A stretch of 5,547 nt of DNA from an uncultured cyanobacterium. Lineage in GTDB: Bacteria > Cyanobacteriota > Cyanobacteriia > Phormidesmidales > Phormidesmidaceae. A program made the position numbers and the translations under genes. The notes beneath the pieces are model-generated. The model ran no database searches. It saw only the letters and a list, made by a program, of their open reading frames with translations, and was not told the origin of the DNA. The stretch spans positions 1 to 5,547 of the forward strand of contig CALHGI010000593.1 in NCBI GenBank assembly GCA_938029995.1, written 5' to 3'. Shown piece after piece: positions 1 through 4,892 of the stretch; the stretch's first letter is position 1, and the number at the start of each line of letters is the position of its first letter.

Positions 1-759
1 GATCATCCCCTAAATCAGTTTGGTAAACCTAAGTCGTTGTTAAAACAACAGATGAGGTTGCAAACGTTAGAAGCTGAGCTGCGCGATCGCAAAACCAAAT
101 ACCAAAAATACGCCAGCCGATACTGGGAAGAATTTCTCAACCTCATGACCATTCTCGAAGCCTTTGGCGGCCTCGAAAACAACCAGCCCACCAACTTCGG
201 AAAAATGGCCGCCGCCATCCGAGGTGAGAACGAGCTATGGCTAGCCCTGGCCATAGGGTCCGGTGAGTTTGACCACCTCCCCCCCCACCAGTTTGCCGCC
301 GCCTGCGCCGCCATCGTCACCGAAATCAGTCGCCCCGACACCTGGACCCGCTACCACACCTCCGACGCAGTGGTAGAAACCCTCGAAGGCCTACGGTCCA
401 TTCGCCGTCAAATATTTCAACAACAGCGCCACTACCAGGTCACACTCCCCGTCTCCCTAGAATGGAACATGATCGCCCTAGTGGAAGAATGGGCCATGGA
501 AACGGACTGGCATGAGCTGTGTCAAAACACCAGCCTGGACGAAGGCGATGTGGTCCGCATCCTGCGCCGCACCCTCGACATTCTGTCCCAAATTCCCCAC
601 GTACCCTTCTTGCCAGATACCGTTAAATCCACCGCCCGCCAAGCCGCCTATCTACTTAACCGTTTCCCAGTCAATGAAGCGGGCAGTAATCCAGATGCAA
701 TGACCGATGCAAGAGCAGGGGATACTAAAGATACCAGCGCCGAGGGGAGCGCCGATTAA
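1..759 (+). CDS. Ski2/Mtr4-like DExH-box RNA helicase, C-terminal part (5' end outside window)
   Basis: The reading frame is open from base 1 to the TAA at 757-759, giving 252 residues with no initiation site, so this is the C-terminal end of a longer protein. A TTG at 37 or ATG at 52 could be read as a start, but neither has a Shine-Dalgarno site and the frame continues upstream. The start is a charged helical segment (LEAELRDRKTKYQKYASRYW) typical of the linker after the motor domains. It is followed by a DSHCT-type domain (roughly residues 60-225) with the hallmark EEW and EGDVVRILRRTLDILSQI (residues about 181-198). That motif is characteristic of Ski2, Mtr4 and their cyanobacterial homologues. 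The last ~25 residues are a polar D/A/S/T-rich tail. Family members are ATP-dependent 3'-5' RNA helicases in RNA turnover. The ATPase motifs are not visible here, so activity is inferred from the family. One HIP1 octamer and an 8-C run lie inside the gene. Confidence 0.88.
   Translation, partial: DHPLNQFGKPKSLLKQQMRLQTLEAELRDRKTKYQKYASRYWEEFLNLMTILEAFGGLENNQPTNFGKMAAAIRGENELWLALAIGSGEFDHLPPHQFAAACAAIVTEISRPDTWTRYHTSDAVVETLEGLRSIRRQIFQQQRHYQVTLPVSLEWNMIALVEEWAMETDWHELCQNTSLDEGDVVRILRRTLDILSQIPHVPFLPDTVKSTARQAAYLLNRFPVNEAGSNPDAMTDARAGDTKDTSAEGSAD
83..90. repeat. HIP1 octamer GCGATCGC
   Basis: This is one exact copy of the highly iterated palindrome found across many cyanobacterial genomes, lying in the helicase gene. 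Two further sites match 7 of 8 bases (ACGATCGC near 994-1001 and 2781-2788). One exact copy in 5.5 kb is sparse compared with HIP1-rich genomes, but the window is too small to judge the genome. Confidence 0.8.
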
Positions 760-860
760 GGCCGCCCCATAAAATTATCCGGCCGATCAAGTCACCCACC
801 CCACAACAGGCCAGGGGCTATTCCCCACGGCCCCTACGCCTTTACCACCGACCACCGACC
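760..860. other. short intergenic spacer between helicase and hypothetical gene
   Basis: This 101-base C-rich spacer joins two same-strand genes. I see no hairpin followed by a T-run, so read-through from the helicase gene is possible. Just before the next ATG there is a short tandem repeat, CCACCGACCACCGACC (845-860). It occupies the place where a Shine-Dalgarno sequence would be expected, and none is visible. Confidence 0.5.
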
Positions 861-1262
861 ATGACATCCTCTTCTCTACCCCACCGCCCAAAAACCCTAT
901 CCCGTGCCCAACGAGCCGTGCGCTGCGCCCCGTTTTACATGAAGCTGCTGGCAGCCATGAAATCCAACAGTGTGGCCCTCAGATCCATCACTGACGATCG
1001 CGGCATGCTCAATGGCTATACCCGTCAACCCCTCTCAGACGTAGCCGCCGACCAACACCTAGGATGGCTAATGGCCGTTGGCATCGTGCGCAGAGAAGTC
1101 GATGGCCAAGGCCTGACCGATAGCTTCCGCCTCACCCCCATTGGTCGCCAACTAGTAGACCAATGGGAGACCACAGGTCGTCCGGATTCCACAGGTAGTC
1201 CCCTGGATTATTTACTCAACGCCAAAAATCGATGGTTCAGGCTACCGACCTGGCTACAATAG
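861..1262 (+). CDS. conserved cyanobacterial protein of unknown function, winged-helix-like
   Basis: The product is 133 residues, ending at TAG 1260-1262. From memory it resembles the family annotated as Npun_F0494 in cyanobacteria: a basic N-terminal block (KTLSRAQRAVRCAPFYMKLL, residues 11-30), a central NGYTRQPLSDVAA, then REVDGQGLTDSFRLTPIGRQ (78-97). I could not search to confirm this. The segment from about 56 to 103 (helix, helix, then RLTPIGRQLVDQWE) looks like the end of a winged-helix fold, where 'LTPxGxxLV' is a common wing/helix transition. Nucleic-acid binding is therefore possible but unproven. There is no signal peptide, membrane segment or catalytic motif. ATG 861 is chosen because the conserved basic block begins ten residues later; the next in-frame ATG (939) would remove it. 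No Shine-Dalgarno is seen. It may be co-transcribed with the helicase gene 101 bases upstream. Confidence 0.83.
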   Translation: MTSSSLPHRPKTLSRAQRAVRCAPFYMKLLAAMKSNSVALRSITDDRGMLNGYTRQPLSDVAADQHLGWLMAVGIVRREVDGQGLTDSFRLTPIGRQLVDQWETTGRPDSTGSPLDYLLNAKNRWFRLPTWLQ

Positions 1263-1372
1263 TCCAGTTCATTAGCCCAGTTAACCTGGAAACGACAACT
1301 CCAGAAAGGCGCTAACCGCAAAACGCCACCCCCAGGACGCTACCATTAACGTCGTCTAAATGACTTAGTTTG

Positions 1373-1403
1373 GGTATGGTTATGCAATGGAGCGAACCAT
1401 ACC
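1373..1403. repeat. 9-bp perfect hairpin upstream of cobQ
   Basis: GGTATGGTT (1373-1381) and AACCATACC (1395-1403) pair perfectly around a 13-base loop. After a G-G mismatch (1372/1404) the stem could add three more pairs (TTT 1369-1371 with AAA 1405-1407). No T-run follows on either strand, so it does not look like an ordinary intrinsic terminator. It lies about 125 bases before cobQ. Confidence 0.65.
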
Positions 1404-1501
1404 GAAATGCACAGGTTAACGCAGTACGATTACCAATACTCTGTACTAAAAGGCCGTTATTCCAACTTGATATTCCAACTCAATATTTTGACCAACAATA
1501 A
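1376..1501 (+). CDS. possible 41-residue small ORF upstream of cobQ
   Basis: An open frame runs from ATG 1376 (second in-frame ATG at 1382) to TAA 1499-1501 and ends 27 bases before the cobQ start. The predicted peptide begins MVMQWSEPYRNAQVNAVRLP, is soluble and mixed in charge, and has one cysteine. It has no membrane segment and resembles no small photosystem or leader peptide that I know. There is no Shine-Dalgarno upstream, and both ATGs are embedded in the 1373-1403 hairpin. A chance ORF is the more likely explanation; the entry is kept because its position would suit a leader peptide. Confidence 0.15.
   Translation: MVMQWSEPYRNAQVNAVRLPILCTKRPLFQLDIPTQYFDQQ
1458..1483. repeat. tandem 13-bp repeat before cobQ
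   Basis: TATTCCAACTTGA (1458-1470) is followed immediately by TATTCCAACTCAA (1471-1483), with 11 of 13 bases the same and the first 10 identical. The repeat lies 46-71 bases before the cobQ ATG, a plausible place for a regulator to bind near the promoter. No known motif was recognised. Confidence 0.6.
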
Positions 1502-1528
1502 TTTAATTGGACAGGGAGACGCTCTAGC

Positions 1529-3022
1529 ATGAAGGCCATTATGGTTGTGGGGACCACCTCCCACGCAGGGAAATCGCTACTTGTGACAGCACTCTGTCGC
1601 ATCCTCAGCCGTCGTGGTTGGCGAGTCGCTCCTTTTAAGGGACAAAATACGGCCCCCAACGCCTACGTCACCGCCAATGGCGCTGAAATTGGATACACCC
1701 AAGCAGTCCAGGCTTGGGCCGCTGGCGTATCTCCCCAAGCCGAGATGAATCCCGTCTTACTCAAACCCCAGGGACCCACCACCTCTCAAGTCATTATTAA
1801 AGGTCGTCCCGTTGGTCAAACCACTACTACCCACTACTACGAAACGTACTTTGAAAGCGGCTGGCAGGCGGTCCAAGAAAGCCTAGCCAGACTGGGCCAA
1901 GACTTTGACCTATTAATTTGCGAAGGGGACGGCAACCCCGCTGAAATTGATATTAAACAACACGATCTGGCCAATATGCGGATTGCCACGGCCCTGAATG
2001 CCCCCACCATCTTATTAGCCGACATTGAGCGGGGCGGGGCGTTTGCCCACATCGTTGGCACCCTTGAGCTACTCGAACCAGAAGAGCGGGCCTTGGTGAA
2101 GGGCATTGTCATCAACAAATTTAACGGTCAGAAAAGTCTGCTACAGCCTGGAATTGACTGGATAGAAAAGCGCACAGGCATTCCTGTCCTGGGAGTGATT
2201 CCCTGGATGGACAGCGCCTTTCCCGCCGAAGATTCACTTTCCTTGATGGAGCGACCGGTGGAAAAACAATCCGCCGAACTTAATATTGCGGTCATTCGCC
2301 TGCCCCGCATCTCCAACTTTACGGACTTTGATCCCTTAGAAGCCGAGCCATCCGTCAATGTCAAATATTTGAGCCCCAAGGATGATTTAGGCCACCCCGA
2401 CGCCGTCATTTTACCCGGCACAAAAACAGCCATCGCTGACCTGCTAATTTTGCAGCGCACTGGCATGGCTGAGGCGATTCAAAACTACGCCGCCGCCGGT
2501 GGCACAGTGCTAGGGATTTGTGGTGGATTCCAGCTGATGGGACAGATGCTGGCCGACCCAGAGGGACTAGAGGGGCAAGAGGGTCGATTTAGGGGACTGA
2601 GCATCCTCCCCCTACGCACGGTGATCACCCAAAACAAGGTGGCACGCCAACGATCCGTCAGCTCCAAGTTTCCCCAAGAAGGACTACCGGTCAATGGCTA
2701 CGAAATTCACCACGGTCGGACACAGCTAGTGATGACCCCCGAAGGTGGAGAGCCCGGCCCCAAGTTTCACCCCATTTTTGACGATCGCAGCCTCGGCATC
2801 GTAGATGAAACCGAATCCCTGTGGGGCACATACCTCCATGGAATCTTTGATAATGGCCCCTGGCGACGGGCTTGGCTCAACCGTCTCCGACAGCAGCGCG
2901 GACTCGGCTCTCTCCCCACAGGAATTGCCAACTATAGAGAACAACGGGATGCCATGCTCAATGATTTAGCCAATACCGTGGAGCAGTACGTCAATTTGGA
3001 CCCCATTCTTGCTCAGTCCTAG
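1529..3022 (+). CDS. cobQ: cobyric acid synthase CobQ (glutamine-hydrolysing)
   Basis: CobQ is a cytoplasmic enzyme that amidates four side-chain carboxyls (b, d, e and g) of adenosylcobyrinic acid a,c-diamide, using ATP and glutamine, to give adenosylcobyric acid in cobalamin synthesis. At 497 residues it has normal family length. The N-terminal half is the ATP-binding, dethiobiotin-synthetase-like domain: P-loop GTTSHAGKS (8-16), PFKGQN (35-40), and the CEGDGNPAEIDIKQHDLANM segment (131-150). The C-terminal half is a class I glutamine amidotransferase of the triad type. Its nucleophile is Cys331 in GICGGFQLMG (329-338), followed by YEIHHGRT (391-398) and the catalytic His437 in GTYLHGIFDN (433-442). 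The start is supported by AGGGAG ten bases upstream and by the family's usual N-terminus running straight into the P-loop. EGDGNPAE replaces the EGAGSPAE I expect at this site. No cobalamin riboswitch is visible upstream, and no other cobalamin gene is in the window. Confidence 0.97.
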   Translation: MKAIMVVGTTSHAGKSLLVTALCRILSRRGWRVAPFKGQNTAPNAYVTANGAEIGYTQAVQAWAAGVSPQAEMNPVLLKPQGPTTSQVIIKGRPVGQTTTTHYYETYFESGWQAVQESLARLGQDFDLLICEGDGNPAEIDIKQHDLANMRIATALNAPTILLADIERGGAFAHIVGTLELLEPEERALVKGIVINKFNGQKSLLQPGIDWIEKRTGIPVLGVIPWMDSAFPAEDSLSLMERPVEKQSAELNIAVIRLPRISNFTDFDPLEAEPSVNVKYLSPKDDLGHPDAVILPGTKTAIADLLILQRTGMAEAIQNYAAAGGTVLGICGGFQLMGQMLADPEGLEGQEGRFRGLSILPLRTVITQNKVARQRSVSSKFPQEGLPVNGYEIHHGRTQLVMTPEGGEPGPKFHPIFDDRSLGIVDETESLWGTYLHGIFDNGPWRRAWLNRLRQQRGLGSLPTGIANYREQRDAMLNDLANTVEQYVNLDPILAQS

Positions 3023-3119
3023 GCCCTCTGATAGAAAGGACCAGGGAATATTCACAAATAAACCGGCGCTCCCCTAGGCTAACTGTGACAGAATGCTTTG
3101 ACATCTATCACAACAATCC
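3023..3119. other. cobQ to permease spacer
   Basis: This is a 97-base gap between same-strand genes. It carries two CCTAGG palindromes (3018-3023, overlapping the cobQ stop codon, and 3073-3078) and two TGACA-containing heptamers 13 bases apart (TGTGACA 3084-3090, TTTGACA 3097-3103). The perfect TTGACA at 3098-3103 is too close to the ATG at 3120 to be the -35 box of that gene's normal leader. I see no convincing terminator after cobQ. Confidence 0.4.
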
Positions 3120-3887
3120 ATGGCCCCTACAGATATTGCGCTGTTAATTTTAGGTGGCTTAGCTTCAGGTCTATTAGCCGGGTTACTGGGCATCGGCGGA
3201 GGCGTCTTAATGGTCCCCCTCTTATTAATCTTAGGGTTCACCATCGACCAAGCCACCGCCACCAGCCTCCTAGCAATTTTAGTCACCGCCAGTACAGGCA
3301 GCTGGCAAAATTGGCGCATGGGCTATCTCAACCCCAGCCAGGTTTTATGGCTAGCAGCTCCCGCCGCAGTGCTAGTAATCGCGGGAACTGAAATCGGCAG
3401 CCTCATCACAGACGTCCAACGGCAGGTAGGCTTTGGCTGCTTACTATTGGCGAACTTGTACCTCGTGAGCGTCAAAAAAAGAGCGGTAACTCAAGCGCCC
3501 AGTGGTCCGGCGACGATGAATCCCACCACAGCTCGACTAGTCACCGGTGGTGCCGCAGGGTTTATGGCCGGCCTTTTCGGCGTTGGTGGCGGGGTCATCA
3601 TGGTCCCCCTCCAAATTTTACTCTTAGGCACTGGCATCAAGGACGCCGTAAGAAACAGCTTAGGCGTCATCGTCATGACGTCCCTCATTGCCTGCATGCA
3701 CAACCTGATCAAAGGCGACATTGTCCCGATTGCCGGACTGACCATGGGCATAGGCAGACTGGTCGGAGCGCAAATAAGCACTCGTTTTTTACCCAAACTA
3801 CCCGAACAAATGATCAGCACCCTCTTTCGTGGCCTGCTGTGCATTTTGGCCGCCTATGTCTTTTGGCAAACCTGGCAATCAGCCTAA
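3120..3887 (+). CDS. TauE/SafE-family membrane permease
   Basis: This 255-residue, strongly hydrophobic protein should have about seven or eight membrane helices, the normal size for the TauE/SafE (DUF81, TSUP) family of sulfite, organosulfonate and other anion exporters. The family's internal duplication is clear. GLLAGLLGIGGGVLMVPLLL (17-36) is repeated as GFMAGLFGVGGGVIMVPLQI (147-166), exactly 130 residues apart, and each copy is followed by a second conserved helix (TATSLLAILVTAS at 46-58; RNSLGVIVMTSLIA at 178-191). A polar loop (about 119-138) joins the halves. The first Met is used because an in-frame TGA lies only 21 bases upstream (3099-3101). No Shine-Dalgarno is visible. The substrate cannot be told from the sequence, and the neighbours (cobQ upstream, a convergent photosystem gene downstream) give no sulfur-metabolism context. 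Confidence 0.93.
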   Translation: MAPTDIALLILGGLASGLLAGLLGIGGGVLMVPLLLILGFTIDQATATSLLAILVTASTGSWQNWRMGYLNPSQVLWLAAPAAVLVIAGTEIGSLITDVQRQVGFGCLLLANLYLVSVKKRAVTQAPSGPATMNPTTARLVTGGAAGFMAGLFGVGGGVIMVPLQILLLGTGIKDAVRNSLGVIVMTSLIACMHNLIKGDIVPIAGLTMGIGRLVGAQISTRFLPKLPEQMISTLFRGLLCILAAYVFWQTWQSA

Positions 3888-3908
3888 GGGAGCACCCAGA
3901 GAAAACAT

Positions 3909-3943
3909 AAAAAAGGTTACGAGAACAGGTCTCGCAACCTTTT
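3909..3943 (-). terminator. intrinsic-type terminator of psbM (minus strand)
   Basis: The arms 3911-3924 and 3930-3943 form a 14-bp stem with a 5-base loop. Read on the minus strand, the one irregular position is a G-U wobble and the stem runs into six T's (complement of 3909-3914), so it fits an intrinsic terminator 63 bases past the psbM stop. On the plus strand the same position is an A-C mismatch and only four T's end the right arm. It could therefore act weakly for the permease gene, which ends 21 bases before it. It separates the two convergent genes. Confidence 0.8.
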
Positions 3944-3967
3944 CGAAACTTTAGAAATAATCGACAG

Positions 3968-4000
3968 GCTCAAAAGCTCGATGACCGAAAACCGTTGAGC
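3968..4000 (-). repeat. inverted repeat in psbM 3' untranslated region
   Basis: GCTCAA (3968-3973) pairs with TTGAGC (3995-4000). An alternative register pairs AGCTC (3975-3979) with GAGCT (3997-4001). The two pairings share bases and cannot form together. The element sits between the psbM stop codon and its terminator and may affect mRNA stability, or may be chance. Confidence 0.35.
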
Positions 4001-4006
4001 TAGTAC

Positions 4007-4117
4007 TTAAGTTCCAGTTTCTTTACTGTTGGTCTGGATATAGAGAATTAGCAGAAATACGGTTGGCACAAATACAAACAGGATGCTGGCTACAAACCCT
4101 AAATTATTGACTTCCAT
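4007..4117 (-). CDS. psbM: photosystem II reaction centre protein M
   Basis: On the minus strand, ATG at 4115-4117 to TAA at 4007-4009 gives 36 residues. The protein begins [20 protein letters not shown] and ends with a polar tail, [11 protein letters not shown]. This is the standard PsbM pattern: a short MEVNxLGF lead, one membrane helix of about 20 residues (8-27) with the conserved [13 protein letters not shown], and a short C-terminus. PsbM is an intrinsic single-helix subunit of the PSII core in the thylakoid membrane, located at the monomer-monomer interface. The gene is below usual ORF length cut-offs and easy to miss. No clear Shine-Dalgarno precedes the ATG. It lies 148 bases downstream of the ferredoxin gene on the same strand and is followed by its own terminator, so the two may share a transcript. 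Confidence 0.96.
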   Translation of the reverse strand: MEVNNLGFVASILFVFVPTVFLLILYIQTNSKETGT

Positions 4118-4265
4118 AGGACTTAGCTACTACTTAATCTCAACAACAAACCATATGGCTAAGCATACCACTCTGCTTCAACGCAATGAAGCAGAAGGAC
4201 AGGAGAATTACCGTGGACCATGGAGCAAAATTAAAACTAACCCCTGGCACCACAGCCCTCAACAG
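4118..4265 (-). other. ferredoxin-psbM intergenic region
   Basis: This 148-base gap holds a perfect 9-bp hairpin (4172-4195) and an 8-base palindrome CCATATGG (4151-4158). I see no well-spaced -35/-10 pair for psbM on the minus strand, so whether psbM has its own promoter is open. Confidence 0.45.
4172..4195 (-). repeat. perfect 9-bp hairpin between ferredoxin gene and psbM
   Basis: TCTGCTTCA (4172-4180) and TGAAGCAGA (4187-4195) pair without mismatch around a 6-base loop. It lies about 70 bases after the ferredoxin stop and 55 bases before the psbM start. No T-run follows on the minus strand, so it is not a standard intrinsic terminator. An RNA processing or stability element is possible. 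Confidence 0.65.
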
Positions 4266-4571
4266 CTACTTTTTCTTGGGTTTTGTAACCACACTAATTG
4301 GGCCATTGACTAGGGTCTGACAGGCCAACCGGCAGTTTGCAGATCGTTTTTTAAGCCGTTTTTCCTCAACCGACGTGCGGGGAGATAGATTCCCGCCGCC
4401 TTCTGTAATTTCCACCACGCAGAGGGCACACTGCCCATAGCCACCGCAGTTCATCATTTTGCCCGTTAGCGTATAGATATCAATTCGATTATCTATGGCC
4501 TTTTGACGCAGGTTTGCGCCATCCGCTGCTGTAATCTCAACATCTTCTTTAACAAACTTAATGGTGGGCAT
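4266..4571 (-). CDS. [2Fe-2S] ferredoxin, CX5CX2C type
   Basis: This is a 101-residue soluble electron carrier with the beta-grasp ferredoxin pattern: an N-terminal beta hairpin ([20 protein letters not shown]), the cluster-binding loop [15 protein letters not shown] with Cys42, Cys48 and Cys51, and the distal ligand Cys84 in NCRLACQT (79-86). The CX5CX2C spacing differs from the CX4CX2C of photosynthetic PetF, so this is probably not the main photosystem I acceptor. An additional Cys80 lies near the distal ligand, and the protein ends in a basic KPKKK tail. The start is supported by GGAG (4579-4582) seven bases upstream of the ATG. The gene diverges from psbB and precedes psbM on the same strand. 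A link to PSII assembly or repair is suggested only by position; its redox partner is unknown. Confidence 0.93.
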   Translation of the reverse strand: MPTIKFVKEDVEITAADGANLRQKAIDNRIDIYTLTGKMMNCGGYGQCALCVVEITEGGGNLSPRTSVEEKRLKKRSANCRLACQTLVNGPISVVTKPKKK

Positions 4572-4632
4572 CGAATGGCTCCAAAGGCAACCTCTGTAAA
4601 GGCGAGAACGCCGTAATCGACAGAATCCTTAA

Positions 4633-4652
4633 AATCCAACTTGCATTGGATT
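4633..4652. repeat. 7-bp inverted repeat in the divergent control region
   Basis: AATCCAA (4633-4639) and TTGGATT (4646-4652) are perfect complements separated by CTTGCA. The element lies about 62-81 bases upstream of the ferredoxin ATG and overlaps the possible minus-strand -10. It could be an operator for a dimeric regulator or a leader hairpin. I do not recognise the motif. Confidence 0.5.
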
Positions 4653-4662
4653 ATGAACTCTA

Positions 4663-4705
4663 GTTACACTTCTTTATACACTTTAATCTTTGACATTGAG
4701 TGTAA
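4663..4705. promoter_or_regulatory. TTACACT repeats, resembling HLR1 half-sites
   Basis: TACACTT occurs twice in direct orientation (4665-4671 and 4677-4683, 12 bases apart), and TTACACT (4664-4670) recurs inverted as AGTGTAA (4699-4705). The known HLR1 element, bound by the response regulator RpaB at cyanobacterial light-responsive genes, consists of two (G/T)TTACA(T/A)(T/A) copies with a 10-base period. The first copy here, GTTACACT, is close to that consensus, but the second is imperfect and the period is 12. The match is therefore partial. Confidence 0.35.
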
Positions 4706-4873
4706 TAGTCCGTCGGGAATCGTCGAGATTCACTACCGCAGTAGGTTGTCAATTTTTTTCCATAGTTTGCTTTGCCCCTGGGGATATTCTTCAGCCTCAG
4801 CATTGGAGCTGATGGTGAGATCTGGTAGCCTATTCGTATCGGTATTTTAATGTACGGCTAACATTTCCAAACT

Positions 4874-4882
4874 AGGAGGAGG
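4874..4882 (+). promoter_or_regulatory. psbB ribosome-binding site
   Basis: AGGAGGAGG is a strong, extended Shine-Dalgarno sequence ending 10 bases before the psbB ATG at 4893. It contrasts with the hypothetical, permease and psbM genes in the window, which have no clear site, and agrees with the high expression expected of CP47. Confidence 0.85.
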
Positions 4883-4892
4883 CACGTAGTCA

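Larger units (their letters stand above)
1263..1528. other. repeat-rich intergenic region and leader of cobQ
   Basis: This 266-base stretch has no recognised gene. It holds a 9-bp outer inverted repeat (GTTAACCTG 1280-1288 with CAGGTTAAC 1412-1420), a 9-bp inner hairpin (1373-1403), two weaker hairpins (CTGGA/TCCAG 1286-1304; GGCG/CGCC 1308-1327), a 13-bp tandem repeat (1458-1483) and a 41-codon ORF (1376-1501). The last ~70 bases are AT-rich, as expected for a promoter, but I find no pair of good -35 and -10 hexamers at proper spacing. I looked for a cobalamin riboswitch because cobQ follows, and did not find a B12 box (GCCACTG-like) or the usual riboswitch core. An AGGGAG ribosome-binding site (1513-1518) sits 10 bases before the cobQ ATG. 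Confidence 0.6.
4572..4892. promoter_or_regulatory. divergent control region between ferredoxin gene and psbB
   Basis: This 321-base region contains no convincing gene and must carry the start signals for both divergent genes. Elements seen: a 7-bp inverted repeat (4633-4652), three TACACT-type hexamers (4665-4670, 4677-4682 and inverted 4699-4704), an 8-of-10 tandem repeat CGTCGGGAAT/CGTCGAGATT (4711-4730), and a small hairpin CTAC/GTAG (4733-4744). A possible ferredoxin -10 is CATAAT on the minus strand (4650-4655). A possible psbB -10 is TATTTTAAT (4843-4851), about 40 bases before the ATG. Neither has a good -35 partner, so both are weak calls. TTGACA at 4690-4695 is present but has no -10 at normal distance. 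Confidence 0.6.

Noticed and set aside
37..39. TTG as the start of a 240-residue protein
   Set aside because: The frame is open to base 1, there is no ribosome-binding site, and the protein matches the C-terminal end of a much longer helicase family.
1424..1440. NtcA-type GTA-N8-TAC site
   Set aside because: The GTA...TAC pair here has a 10-base gap rather than 8, so it does not fit the consensus.
1263..1528. Cobalamin riboswitch before cobQ
   Set aside because: It would make biological sense, but no B12 box (GCCACTG-like) or riboswitch core is present.
1837..2944. Minus-strand ORFs inside cobQ
   Set aside because: They are out-of-frame shadows of a clearly conserved enzyme, with compositions biased by the cobQ codons and no family resemblance.
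3074..3844. Minus-strand ORFs and a short plus-strand ORF over the permease gene
   Set aside because: These are shadows of the TauE/SafE-type gene, whose duplicated motifs fix the real frame.
4083..4313. 76-residue plus-strand ORF antisense to psbM and the ferredoxin gene
   Set aside because: It overlaps the start of psbM and the end of the ferredoxin gene on the opposite strand, has no ribosome-binding site, and matches no known pattern.
4690..4712. TTGACA (4690-4695) as the -35 of psbB
   Set aside because: The nearest -10-like sequence (TAATAG 4703-4708) is only 7 bases away, and nothing suitable lies at 16-18 bases.
4641..4850. 69-residue ORF upstream of psbB
   Set aside because: It is low-complexity (S/F/Y-rich) with no ribosome-binding site, and it covers the repeats and likely promoters of the divergent region.
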